Program-made: the position numbers and the translations under genes | Assembly: GCA_963931085.1 (NCBI GenBank) | Contig: OZ006973.1 | Coordinates: forward strand, 558,001 to 622,000 | DNA length: 64,000 nucleotides | Direction: 5' to 3' | DNA from: UMGS1994 sp944386155 | GTDB lineage: Bacteria > Bacillota > Clostridia > TANB77 > CAG-508 | In this document: one piece after another, positions 56,710 to 64,000 of the stretch | Numbering within the stretch: the stretch's first letter is position 1 | Layout: every line of letters begins with the position of its first letter | The notes under the pieces: model-generated | Told to the model about the DNA's origin: nothing | The model's database searches: none | Seen by the model: the letters and a program-made list of their open reading frames with translations, nothing else

Positions 56710-59484
56710 ATGGAAAAAGAAAAGAAATTTAAAATAACAAGAAAAATGATAGTTATTATATGTTTAGCACTTTATGTTCTTGTATCTATAATACTTGCTA
56801 GAGGAGATTATTTAGAAATTAAAGAAATAGGAGAGCAATATGTAAATATTTTTAGAACTAATACAGTAACTAAGTATATAATAATGGCAGTAAGTTTTGT
56901 TGTTACTTATTTAATAGTATATTTTTCAAATAAATACATGAGAAAAGGAATAAGTAAGTTTTTTGAACAAGATAATAAAGAAATGCCAAAACTTCCTAAT
57001 AAATCAATTTCTTTAATAGCTAGCTTAATAGTAAGTTTAATAGTTCCAATATTTTTAACAGAAAGTTTTTTAAATTTTACTAAAGCTACTCAATTTGGAA
57101 TTGAAGATCCGATATTTGGACTAGATATATCATTTTTTATGTTTAAATTACCTTTTATAAAACAATTACTAATACTTGGAATTGTTATGCTTGCAATTTT
57201 AACTATTTATACGGCAGTATATTATATAATGGTATTAAATATTTATTTAGATGGTGTAGATGCAGAAGTATTAAGAAAAAATTCTTTTATAAAACAAATA
57301 ATTATTAATGTTGTAATTATAGCTATATTAGTAGCTGGACTTACAGTACTTACTTCACAAGAAGTAGTAACACAAGATATGTTAAAATTAGATAATTATG
57401 AAAATGTGACTTTAGTAGGAGCTGGAATTACAGATGTAAAGATAAAGATTTGGGGTTATAGAATTTTAGGAATTGTAATTATTTTATCATTGATTAGAAT
57501 TATAAAATACTTAAGAAAATTTAAAGTAAAGAAAGTTGTATATTCTTTATTAATTGTTCCAGGATACTTAGTGTTACTATTTGCAGTAATGTCTGGATAT
57601 GAATATTTATATGCAGAAAGAAATGAACTTGATAAACAAAAAGAATATATAGGATATAATATGGATTATACAAAAGCTGCTTATGGAATAAATATAGAAC
57701 AAGTAGAAGTTAATCCAGATATCTCATTAACAGGAAAAGATTTAGAGGAAAATTCAAAATTATTAACTCAAATTCCAATAATATATGAAGATGAAACACT
57801 AGCTTCGCTTAACGAATATTTAGATAACACAGGTTTTTATACTTATAATACAACAAAACTTGGTATCTACAATATAAATGGACAAAAGCAACCTGTATAC
57901 ATTACTCCAAGAGAAATTGTAACAGAAGGAAGTAGAACATATCAGAATAAAACTTATCAATATACTCATGGATATGGGGTAATTGCAAGTAGTGTAAATA
58001 AAGTAGATGAGCTAGGAAATGCTGAATATATTCAATTTTCATATGATATGAATGAAAATAAAATAAATATAACAGAACCTAGAATATATTATGGATTAAC
58101 AACTAATGATACTGTAGTTGTTAATGCATCTAATAATAGAGAATTTGATTATCCAAAATCTGCAACATCATATGAAGAAAATACTTATAATGGAAAAGGT
58201 GGACTTGATTGTAATATTTTAGATAGTTTAGTAATTGCAATAAATGAAGGAGATATAAAGCTTGCAATTTCTAGCGATGTTACATCAGAAAGTAGAATAT
58301 TAACAAATAGAAATATAAGAGAAAGAGCAAAAAAATTAATGCCATATCTAATATATGATGAAGAACCATATATGGTTGTAAAAGATGATGGTAGACTAGT
58401 ATGGGTACTTGATGCATATACAGTATCTAACAATTACCCATATTCACAAAAAACAACAATTACTGTTGATGGAATGCAAAAAGAAATAAATTATATAAGA
58501 AATTCTGTAAAAGTAATAATTGATGCTTATGATGGTACAACAGAATTTTATATAACAGATAAGTCAGATCCAATAGTTATGATGTACTGGCAAACTTACC
58601 CTGAGCTATTCCAAGACTTAGATAAACAAATACCAGAAGATATACAAAAAAATATAGTATATCCAAAATTATTATATAAAGTTCAAACACAAATGCTTGA
58701 ATTATATCATGATGTTAGTGTTGAAATTTTATATAGAGGAGATGATTATTGGTCAGTAGTGACAGACAAAAATGCTGATTTAAACAATAATCAAGCAGAA
58801 GAAAAAGAAATAGAGCCATATTATACAATTATAAATAATGATGAAAAGACAGATGTACAAATAGGATTAATTGTTCCTTATTCAAAAGTAGGAAAACAAA
58901 GTTTAACATCTTATTTAGTTGGTACTTATAATGGAGAAAATAAATTAAAATTATATAATTTTAGTCCAGAGACAACTCTTCCTGGAATAGAACAATTAAA
59001 TGTACAGATAAATCAAGATGAGACAATCTCAAATACATTAAATACTCTTCAAAAGAGTGGTACAAGATTAATTAGAAAAACTTATATTGTTCCAATAAAT
59101 AATTCAATATTATATGTAGAACCAGTATATCAAGTAATGCTAAATGAAGATAATAATGTACCAATGCTTAAAAAAGTAATTGTTGCAACTGGTTCACAAG
59201 TTGCGATAGGAGATTCTTTAGAAGAAGCTTTAGTAAACTTAGTTTCAGATTCAGCTTTAATATTTGAATTCATAGATACAGAAAATTCTGAACAATTAAT
59301 AGAAGCAATAATAAAAGCAAATAACAACTTAGAAGAATCAATAGATGCAAAAGATTGGGAACTTATAGGTAGTGATATAGAAAATCTGCAAAAATTAATT
59401 AATCAATTAGAAGACTTAAAAGCGGAAGAGAATAGAAAAGAAGCGGAAAATGATGAGGAAAATAGTATAAGTCTATTTAATTAA
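56710..59484 (+). CDS. UPF0182 family membrane protein
   Basis: 924 residues. About seven membrane segments in the first 310 residues (starting IVIICLALYVLVSII), then a large extracytoplasmic domain (about 330-890) and an acidic C-terminal coiled tail. The NPDISLTGKDLEENSKLLTQIPI, ANPYPYS-like NNYPYSQKTTI and IQIGLIVPYSKVGKQSLTSYLVG-type segments fit UPF0182. The function of the family is not established. AAAGGAAT precedes the ATG; followed by a hairpin that covers the next gene's binding site. Confidence 0.9.
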   Translation: MEKEKKFKITRKMIVIICLALYVLVSIILARGDYLEIKEIGEQYVNIFRTNTVTKYIIMAVSFVVTYLIVYFSNKYMRKGISKFFEQDNKEMPKLPNKSISLIASLIVSLIVPIFLTESFLNFTKATQFGIEDPIFGLDISFFMFKLPFIKQLLILGIVMLAILTIYTAVYYIMVLNIYLDGVDAEVLRKNSFIKQIIINVVIIAILVAGLTVLTSQEVVTQDMLKLDNYENVTLVGAGITDVKIKIWGYRILGIVIILSLIRIIKYLRKFKVKKVVYSLLIVPGYLVLLFAVMSGYEYLYAERNELDKQKEYIGYNMDYTKAAYGINIEQVEVNPDISLTGKDLEENSKLLTQIPIIYEDETLASLNEYLDNTGFYTYNTTKLGIYNINGQKQPVYITPREIVTEGSRTYQNKTYQYTHGYGVIASSVNKVDELGNAEYIQFSYDMNENKINITEPRIYYGLTTNDTVVVNASNNREFDYPKSATSYEENTYNGKGGLDCNILDSLVIAINEGDIKLAISSDVTSESRILTNRNIRERAKKLMPYLIYDEEPYMVVKDDGRLVWVLDAYTVSNNYPYSQKTTITVDGMQKEINYIRNSVKVIIDAYDGTTEFYITDKSDPIVMMYWQTYPELFQDLDKQIPEDIQKNIVYPKLLYKVQTQMLELYHDVSVEILYRGDDYWSVVTDKNADLNNNQAEEKEIEPYYTIINNDEKTDVQIGLIVPYSKVGKQSLTSYLVGTYNGENKLKLYNFSPETTLPGIEQLNVQINQDETISNTLNTLQKSGTRLIRKTYIVPINNSILYVEPVYQVMLNEDNNVPMLKKVIVATGSQVAIGDSLEEALVNLVSDSALIFEFIDTENSEQLIEAIIKANNNLEESIDAKDWELIGSDIENLQKLINQLEDLKAEENRKEAENDEENSISLFN

Positions 59485-59507
59485 AAATTTAGAATATTTT
59501 ATATGAA

Positions 59508-59555
59508 ACCTCAAAGACTATTTATTAAGTAAATTTATTAAATAGTTTTTGAGGT
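59508..59555 (+). promoter_or_regulatory. Hairpin covering the ribosome-binding site of the DUF5665 gene
   Basis: ACCTCAAAGACTATTTA pairs with TAAATAGTTTTTGAGGT (one or two mismatches). The 3' arm contains GAGGTG, the binding site for ATG 59561. No T run follows, so translation control is more likely than simple termination. Confidence 0.65.
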
Positions 59556-59560
59556 GTAGT

Positions 59561-59866
59561 ATGTTTAAAAAAAATAGCTTAAATAAAAATATTAATTTAT
59601 TAAATAAAAGTGTAGAAAAATTAAATGAGGTAGTTGAAAAATCAAGATTATACGATATTATAGAAATCACAGAAAATAAAAGAAAATTATTTACAAGAAA
59701 TTTTTTCTCAGGCATTTTTAAAGGAGTAGGAATTAGTATTGGATTTTATATTATTACTGCTATAGTATTAATATTTTTAAATTATATAGTTAGACTTAAT
59801 ATTCCAGTGATAGGAGATTATATCTCAGATATAGTAGAAATTGTGGAATTAAATAATAAAAAATAA
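59561..59866 (+). CDS. DUF5665-type small membrane protein
   Basis: 101 residues from the ATG at 59561 after GAGGTG (an in-frame start at 59549 lies before that site). An amphipathic N-terminal coiled region, then NFFSGIFKGVGISIGFYIITAIVLIFLNYIV with one membrane helix, the layout I associate with DUF5665. Function unknown. pgsA follows 16 to 22 bases on, likely in the same transcript. Confidence 0.7.
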   Translation: MFKKNSLNKNINLLNKSVEKLNEVVEKSRLYDIIEITENKRKLFTRNFFSGIFKGVGISIGFYIITAIVLIFLNYIVRLNIPVIGDYISDIVEIVELNNKK

Positions 59867-59882
59867 GAAAGTAGGTTATATT

Positions 59883-60482
59883 ATGAAAATGAATTTAGCA
59901 AATAAGCTTACAATATTTAGAATGATTCTAGTACCACTTATAGTAATAGCATCTTTTTTATGGACAGATATAAGTGTATTTGGAATAACAGTATCTATGA
60001 TAGTAATGGATGCAATATTTATTATTGCGTCTATAACAGATAAATTAGATGGATACATAGCTAGATCTAGAAATCAAGTTACTACATTTGGTAAGTTTCT
60101 AGATCCTTTAGCAGACAAAATATTAGTTCTAGCAGCAATGGTAATATTAGTAGAAGCAGGAAAGATTCCAGCTTGGATACCAATAATAGTACTTGCTAGA
60201 GAATTTTTAGTTTCAGGTTATAGGTTAGTTGCTGTTGAAAAAGGCGGAAAAGTTATAGCTGCATCTATATGGGGAAAATTAAAAACAGTTACACAAATGC
60301 TTGCTATAATATTAGTATTTATAGATACTAATAGATTTTTTGAATTTGCATTTAATTCACTTACAGGATATGAACTAGTGCTTAATATATGTTCATCAGT
60401 ACTGCTTCTAATATCTGTTATTGCTACAATCTTTTCAGGATATGATTATCTAAAAAATGGGAAAGATTTATTTAAAGATTAA
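59883..60482 (+). CDS. pgsA: CDP-diacylglycerol--glycerol-3-phosphate 3-phosphatidyltransferase
   Basis: 199 residues. Makes phosphatidylglycerophosphate in the membrane. The CDP-alcohol phosphotransferase signature is complete: DKLDGYIARSRNQVTTFGKF followed by LDPLADK (DxxDGxxAR...GxxxDxxxD). N-terminal NLANKLTIFRMILVPLIV and about five helices are typical. Start could be ATG 59883 or ATG 59889; the site AAAGTAGG favours either equally. Confidence 0.95.
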   Translation: MKMNLANKLTIFRMILVPLIVIASFLWTDISVFGITVSMIVMDAIFIIASITDKLDGYIARSRNQVTTFGKFLDPLADKILVLAAMVILVEAGKIPAWIPIIVLAREFLVSGYRLVAVEKGGKVIAASIWGKLKTVTQMLAIILVFIDTNRFFEFAFNSLTGYELVLNICSSVLLLISVIATIFSGYDYLKNGKDLFKD

Positions 60483-60507
60483 TATATTTTAAGGAGCTAA
60501 AGAGAAG

Positions 60508-62505
60508 ATGAACAAAAAAGAAGCTAAAGAAAGAATAGAATATTTAAGAAAAGAAACAGCTTATCATGCTAAAAGATATTATGATGAAGACAATCCAGAA
60601 ATAAGTGATTTTGAGTATGATATGTTAATGCTTGAATTAAGAAATCTTGAAAAAGAATACCCTGAATTTATTTCAGAAGATTCATTAACTCAAAAAGTAG
60701 GTGGACATGTAAAAGAAGGTTTTGAAAAAGTAGAACACGAAGTTCCACTTCAAAGTTTACTAGATATCTTTAATTTTGAAGATTTGAAAGCTTTTGATGA
60801 ACGTACTAGAAAAGTAGCAGATGAGAATAATATTAAGTTAAAATATGTTGTTGAGACAAAAATAGATGGACTTTCTGTAAGTCTAGAATATAAAAATGGA
60901 GAATTTGTAAGAGGAGCTACAAGAGGAAATGGGTTAGTTGGAGAGGATATCACAGAAAATTTAAAAACAATACCTCATATTCCCAAAAAGCTAAAAGAGA
61001 ATATAGATATTACAGTCCGTGGAGAAGTTTTTATTTCAAAAGCAGGATTCGATAAAATGAATGAGGAAAGAGAAATCTTAGGAGAACCTCTTTTTGCAAA
61101 TGCTCGAAATGCTGCTGCTGGATCATTAAGACAATTAGATTCAAAAGAAACTGCTAAAAGACCTCTTGATATTTATATTTTTAATGTACAAAAATCAGAT
61201 ACTATTAAATTTACTTCACATATAGAATCTTTATTATATTTAGAGAAAATTGGATTTAATGTAAATCCAGTAAAAATAGTATGTAATAATTTAGATGAAG
61301 CTATTAGTGCAATAAATAAAATAGGTGATGATAGAGAAAATCTAACATTTGGAATAGATGGGGCTGTTATCAAAGTGGATGATTTAGAATTAAGAGAAAT
61401 ATTAGGTACAACATATAAAACACCAAAATGGGCTATTGCATATAAATATCCACCAGAGAAAAAAGAAACAATATTAAAAGATATCGTGTGTCAAGTTGGA
61501 AGAACAGGTGCTATTACTCCTGTTGCAATACTAGAACCTGTAAAAGTAGCAGGGTCTACTATTTCTCAAACAACACTTCATAATGAAGATTTTATAAAAG
61601 AAAAAGATTTGATGATAGGAGATACTGTTGTAATACAAAAAGCAGGAGATGTTATTCCTGAAGTTGTTGAAGTTATTAAATCAAAAAGAGATGGTACTCA
61701 AAGAGAGTTTCATATGCCTGATAAATGTCCTGTATGTGGAGCAGATTGTATAAGAGAAGAAGGAGAGTCTGCTATAAGATGTATAGGAATAGAATGTCCT
61801 GCTAAAATATTTAGAAGTATCCTTCATTTTGCTTCAAGAGAAGCTATGAATATAAAAGGGCTAGGATATTCAATTATAGAAGAACTTTTAAATAGAAATT
61901 TAATTAGTAATATAGCAGACATATATGATTTAACACAAGATGATTTTGCAAGTATGAAAAAGAATGGTAAAAAGTTTGCACAAAATTTAATTGACGCTAT
62001 AAATGAAAGTAAAAATAATGATTTATATAGATTAATTAATGCATTAGGAATAAGACATGTTGGCACTAAAGGAGCAAAAGTACTTGCAAAGAATTATAAG
62101 ACAATGGATAATTTAATGAATGCAAGTTATGAAGAACTTGTGACAGTTGATGATACAGGAGAAATCACTGCAAAAGCAATTAAAGAATTTTTTGAACAAG
62201 GACAAACTGTAGACTTAATCAATAGATTAAAAAATGCTGGTGTTAATATGAATTATTTAGAAGAAGAATCTGGGGATGATAGATTTTCTGGAATGACTTT
62301 TGTTCTTACAGGATCTTTAGAAAAATATTCTAGAAATGAAGCTAGCGAAATAATCGAAAAATTTGGAGGTAAGACTTCAGGATCTGTTTCAAAAAAGACT
62401 ACTTATTTACTTGCAGGAGAAGATGCAGGAAGTAAACTAGATAAGGCAAATAGCTTAGGAGTTAATGTTATAAGTGAACAAGATTTTGAAAACATGATTA
62501 GTTAG
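60508..62505 (+). CDS. ligA: NAD-dependent DNA ligase
   Basis: 665 residues, full length. Ia domain YYDEDNPEISDFEYDML, adenylation lysine in VVETKIDGLSVSLEY (about residue 116), OB fold, four-Cys zinc finger (CPVCGADC, C...GIECPAK, residues about 408-431), helix-hairpin-helix repeats and a C-terminal BRCT domain (FSGMTFVLTGSLEKYSRNEASEIIEKFGGK). Joins Okazaki fragments. AAGGAG lies well before the ATG at 60508. Downstream gene follows by 12 bases. Confidence 0.97.
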   Translation: MNKKEAKERIEYLRKETAYHAKRYYDEDNPEISDFEYDMLMLELRNLEKEYPEFISEDSLTQKVGGHVKEGFEKVEHEVPLQSLLDIFNFEDLKAFDERTRKVADENNIKLKYVVETKIDGLSVSLEYKNGEFVRGATRGNGLVGEDITENLKTIPHIPKKLKENIDITVRGEVFISKAGFDKMNEEREILGEPLFANARNAAAGSLRQLDSKETAKRPLDIYIFNVQKSDTIKFTSHIESLLYLEKIGFNVNPVKIVCNNLDEAISAINKIGDDRENLTFGIDGAVIKVDDLELREILGTTYKTPKWAIAYKYPPEKKETILKDIVCQVGRTGAITPVAILEPVKVAGSTISQTTLHNEDFIKEKDLMIGDTVVIQKAGDVIPEVVEVIKSKRDGTQREFHMPDKCPVCGADCIREEGESAIRCIGIECPAKIFRSILHFASREAMNIKGLGYSIIEELLNRNLISNIADIYDLTQDDFASMKKNGKKFAQNLIDAINESKNNDLYRLINALGIRHVGTKGAKVLAKNYKTMDNLMNASYEELVTVDDTGEITAKAIKEFFEQGQTVDLINRLKNAGVNMNYLEEESGDDRFSGMTFVLTGSLEKYSRNEASEIIEKFGGKTSGSVSKKTTYLLAGEDAGSKLDKANSLGVNVISEQDFENMIS

Positions 62506-62517
62506 TAGGAGAAATAT

Positions 62518-62751
62518 ATGGAAGATTACTCATTCGAAAAGTTTTGGAAAGATTTAGATGATGGATATCAAATTTATTTTGATTATATGGATATTAGATA
62601 TTTAATTTACAAATTAAAGAAAAATTGCTACAAAAAAGAAATGATAACAGTTAAAGAGAAATGTCCTCATACTAGACATGAAATAATTACTTTAAAAAGA
62701 GTAAAAGAACTTTTTGATTTTATGGAAAATATAGAATACAAAGCTTTTTAA
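62518..62751 (+). CDS. Small protein, unknown function
   Basis: 77 residues, soluble, with aromatic and charged residues (MEDYSFEKFWKDLDDGYQIYF) and one Cys-Pro-His-Thr segment (EKCPHTRHEIITL). TAGGAGAAA precedes the ATG, 12 bases after ligA, so it is probably co-transcribed. No family recognised. Confidence 0.65.
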   Translation: MEDYSFEKFWKDLDDGYQIYFDYMDIRYLIYKLKKNCYKKEMITVKEKCPHTRHEIITLKRVKELFDFMENIEYKAF

Positions 62752-62762
62752 ATACGTGAAAT

Positions 62763-62791
62763 TTGACAAAAAACGAAAAAGAATTTAAAAT
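62763..62791 (+). promoter_or_regulatory. Predicted promoter of rnpB
   Basis: TTGACA at 62763, 17-base spacer, TAAAAT at 62786, ten bases before the mature RNA. Confidence 0.85.
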
Positions 62792-62800
62792 ATATAAAGA

Positions 62801-63138
62801 GTAAGCCGAATAGTCGCTGATGATAACCGAAAGGTTCCATGAGAGGAAAGTCCGGGCTCCATAGAGCAAATGGTGCTAGATAACGTCTAGTGAGGGAAAC
62901 CTTAAGGAAAGTGCAACAGAAAATAACCGCCAAGAAATTGGTAAGGGTGAAAAGGTGAGGTAAGAGCTCACCGGAGAGATAGTGATATCTCTTGTTCGTG
63001 TAAACCCCACCTGGAGCAACACCACATAAGTCCAATAAGGCTAAGACTGCTCGTCATCTTATGGCAGTAGGTGGCTTGAAATATATAGTAATATATATTC
63101 TAGATAAATGACTATTCAAGACAGAACCCGGCTTATAG
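62801..63138 (+). ncRNA. rnpB: RNase P RNA
   Basis: GAGGAAAGTCCGGGCTCC (conserved region I) near the 5' part, ACAGAA and GACAGAACCCGGCTTA at the 3' end, and paired P1 ends (TAAGCCG/CGGCTTA). About 338 bases. The catalytic RNA of 5' tRNA processing. Ends estimated. Confidence 0.95.
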
Positions 63139-63151
63139 ACTTACTTATATA

Positions 63152-63195
63152 TCATCTAAAATAGGTAAAACCTGTTTTAGATGTTTTTTATTTTT
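63152..63195 (+). terminator. rnpB terminator
   Basis: CATCTAAAATAGG and CCTGTTTTAGATG arms (one mismatch) followed by TTTTTTATTTTT. Confidence 0.9.
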
Positions 63196-63328
63196 AAAAT
63201 AAATCAAAATACATTATATTATAGAATAATTTAGAACAAATGATAAAAAATAGTATTGATTTTATAAGTTTTAATAGTATAAAATAATAAAAAGAGTATT
63301 TAAACAAAGGAGAAAGTACTAAGAAATT

Positions 63329-63826
63329 ATGAGTAGAAAAAATAAAATTAATCTAAAAAGTAAAAGAAAAAATATATTAAATAGCGAAAGAGGTTCAATA
63401 ACTATATATGTAATTATAACTATGCTTTTTTTCTCAGTATTTATAATGAGTATATATATAATAAATAGTAGAAAATATGAAACTCAACTTGAAGCTAATG
63501 CAAAAGTTAAAGCTATTTATGAAAAAGAAAGTGCAACGCAGGAATTTAATTCTCGTTTTGCTTCAGAAGACGAAAAAATTCCTATATATACAGAGAAACA
63601 ACTATTAAAAATCGGATCAGGAGAATGTATTTATATTCCACAAGAAGAAAAAATGTACTTTTTCGTAAACGATAGAGACAAATATATCATAAAAAACAAT
63701 ATTACAGGATTAAATCGAAACACTGTTTTAGGTATGTTAGAGAAATTTACTTTTTCTATTGAAAATTATGGAAGTGGAGAAAATCAATATCACATAAATG
63801 GAACAGAAATGTTAAAAAATGAATAG
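63329..63826 (+). CDS. TadE-like/pilin-like single-pass protein
   Basis: 165 residues. A basic N-terminus, then SERGSITIYVIITMLFFSVFIMSIYIINSRKYE: a GS-ITI segment and a hydrophobic helix (residues about 24-45) like TadE-type pseudopilins, and a Glu/Lys-rich extracellular part. No partner genes of a Tad system are visible in the window; the call is structural resemblance only. AAGGAGAAAG lies upstream. Confidence 0.6.
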   Translation: MSRKNKINLKSKRKNILNSERGSITIYVIITMLFFSVFIMSIYIINSRKYETQLEANAKVKAIYEKESATQEFNSRFASEDEKIPIYTEKQLLKIGSGECIYIPQEEKMYFFVNDRDKYIIKNNITGLNRNTVLGMLEKFTFSIENYGSGENQYHINGTEMLKNE

Positions 63827-63837
63827 GAAAATATTAA

Positions 63838-63870
63838 TAATGAGATACTTCATCTTTGAAGTATCTCATT
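63838..63870. terminator. Bidirectional terminator
   Basis: TGAGATACTTCA and TTGAAGTATCTCA arms between convergent genes; overlaps the last codons of the minus-strand gene. Confidence 0.85.
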
Positions 63871-64000
63871 AAATGTTTCTGGAATATCTGAAATAATTGT
63901 TAAAATCTCTTTTGTAATTGGATGAAGAAAAACTATTTTATATGCATGTAGTAAATGTCTGTTTAAATTATAAGAATTTTTTGAGCCATAAAGTTCATCA
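63850..64000 (-). CDS. RluA-family pseudouridine synthase, C-terminal part
   Basis: Partial gene, cut by the window end. About 49 codons read DELYGSKNSYNLNRHLLHAY and on through IVFLHPITKEILTIIS to IPETFNEILQR. The LLHAYKIVFLHP segment and the preceding YG are typical of the RluA/RluD type, which makes pseudouridine in rRNA or tRNA. The catalytic Asp lies outside the window. Confidence 0.85.
   Translation of the reverse strand, partial: DELYGSKNSYNLNRHLLHAYKIVFLHPITKEILTIISDIPETFNEILQR

Overview
The window looks like chromosome from an AT-rich, Gram-positive, spore-forming member of the Clostridia, probably an uncultured gut-type lineage. The evidence is the S10/spc/alpha ribosomal gene order, zinc-type S14 and S4, SpoVT and YtaF, a class III ribonucleotide reductase homologue, sortase, teichoic-acid genes, a two-domain ThyX, and codon use dominated by A/T third positions and AGA arginine. 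The exact lineage cannot be fixed by eye.

Layout. 1-10.8 kb: ribosomal spc and alpha operons (rplN to secY, adk, map, infA, rpmJ, rpsM to rplQ), with rpmD (L30) absent between rpsE and rplO. 11-21.6 kb: two small membrane proteins, recD2, comFC, a KAP-type P-loop NTPase, spoVT, a short alaS, a HIT protein and a sortase. 21.7-25.5 kb: tRNA-His and tRNA-Gln, a foreign-looking orphan gene, then murL-murD for the L-Glu ligation/epimerisation route to UDP-MurNAc-L-Ala-D-Glu. 25.5-30.9 kb: a complete rRNA operon (16S, tRNA-Ile, 23S, 5S, tRNA-Asn) with tandem promoters and processing stems. 31-42 kb: a wall-polymer cluster (two TagF-type enzymes, TagD, TagG, TagH, two large membrane glycosyltransferase-like proteins). 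42-54 kb: thyX, a second tRNA-Asn, a candidate small RNA, a YhcG-type nuclease, Nudix, ytaF, DUF1836, an acyl-CoA ligase, a truncated NrdD, a GT51 glycosyltransferase, a second foreign-looking orphan gene and tRNA-Thr. 54-64 kb: an ORF6N/PLD-like protein, ftsY, UPF0182, pgsA, ligA, RNase P RNA, a TadE-like protein and the end of a pseudouridine synthase gene.

Main observation. Three unrelated genes (map, recD2 and the GT51 glycosyltransferase) each need a +1 frame change, and each change falls at the same kind of site. The zero-frame codon before it ends in T, the next zero-frame codon is CGG, and the correct protein resumes one base later on GGN (Gly). The heptamers are CCT-CGG-A, GTT-CGG-A and GTT-CGG-T, at codons 34, 35 and 24. 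Reading the other native-looking genes by eye, I found no CGG used in frame as arginine; the only in-frame CGG arginine codons are one in each of the two foreign-looking orphan genes. The simplest reading is that CGG is unassigned or starved in this organism and acts as a +1 recoding signal, analogous to the CUU-AGG-C site of yeast Ty1. Correlated sequencing errors are the alternative, but three identical non-homopolymer insertions make this less likely.
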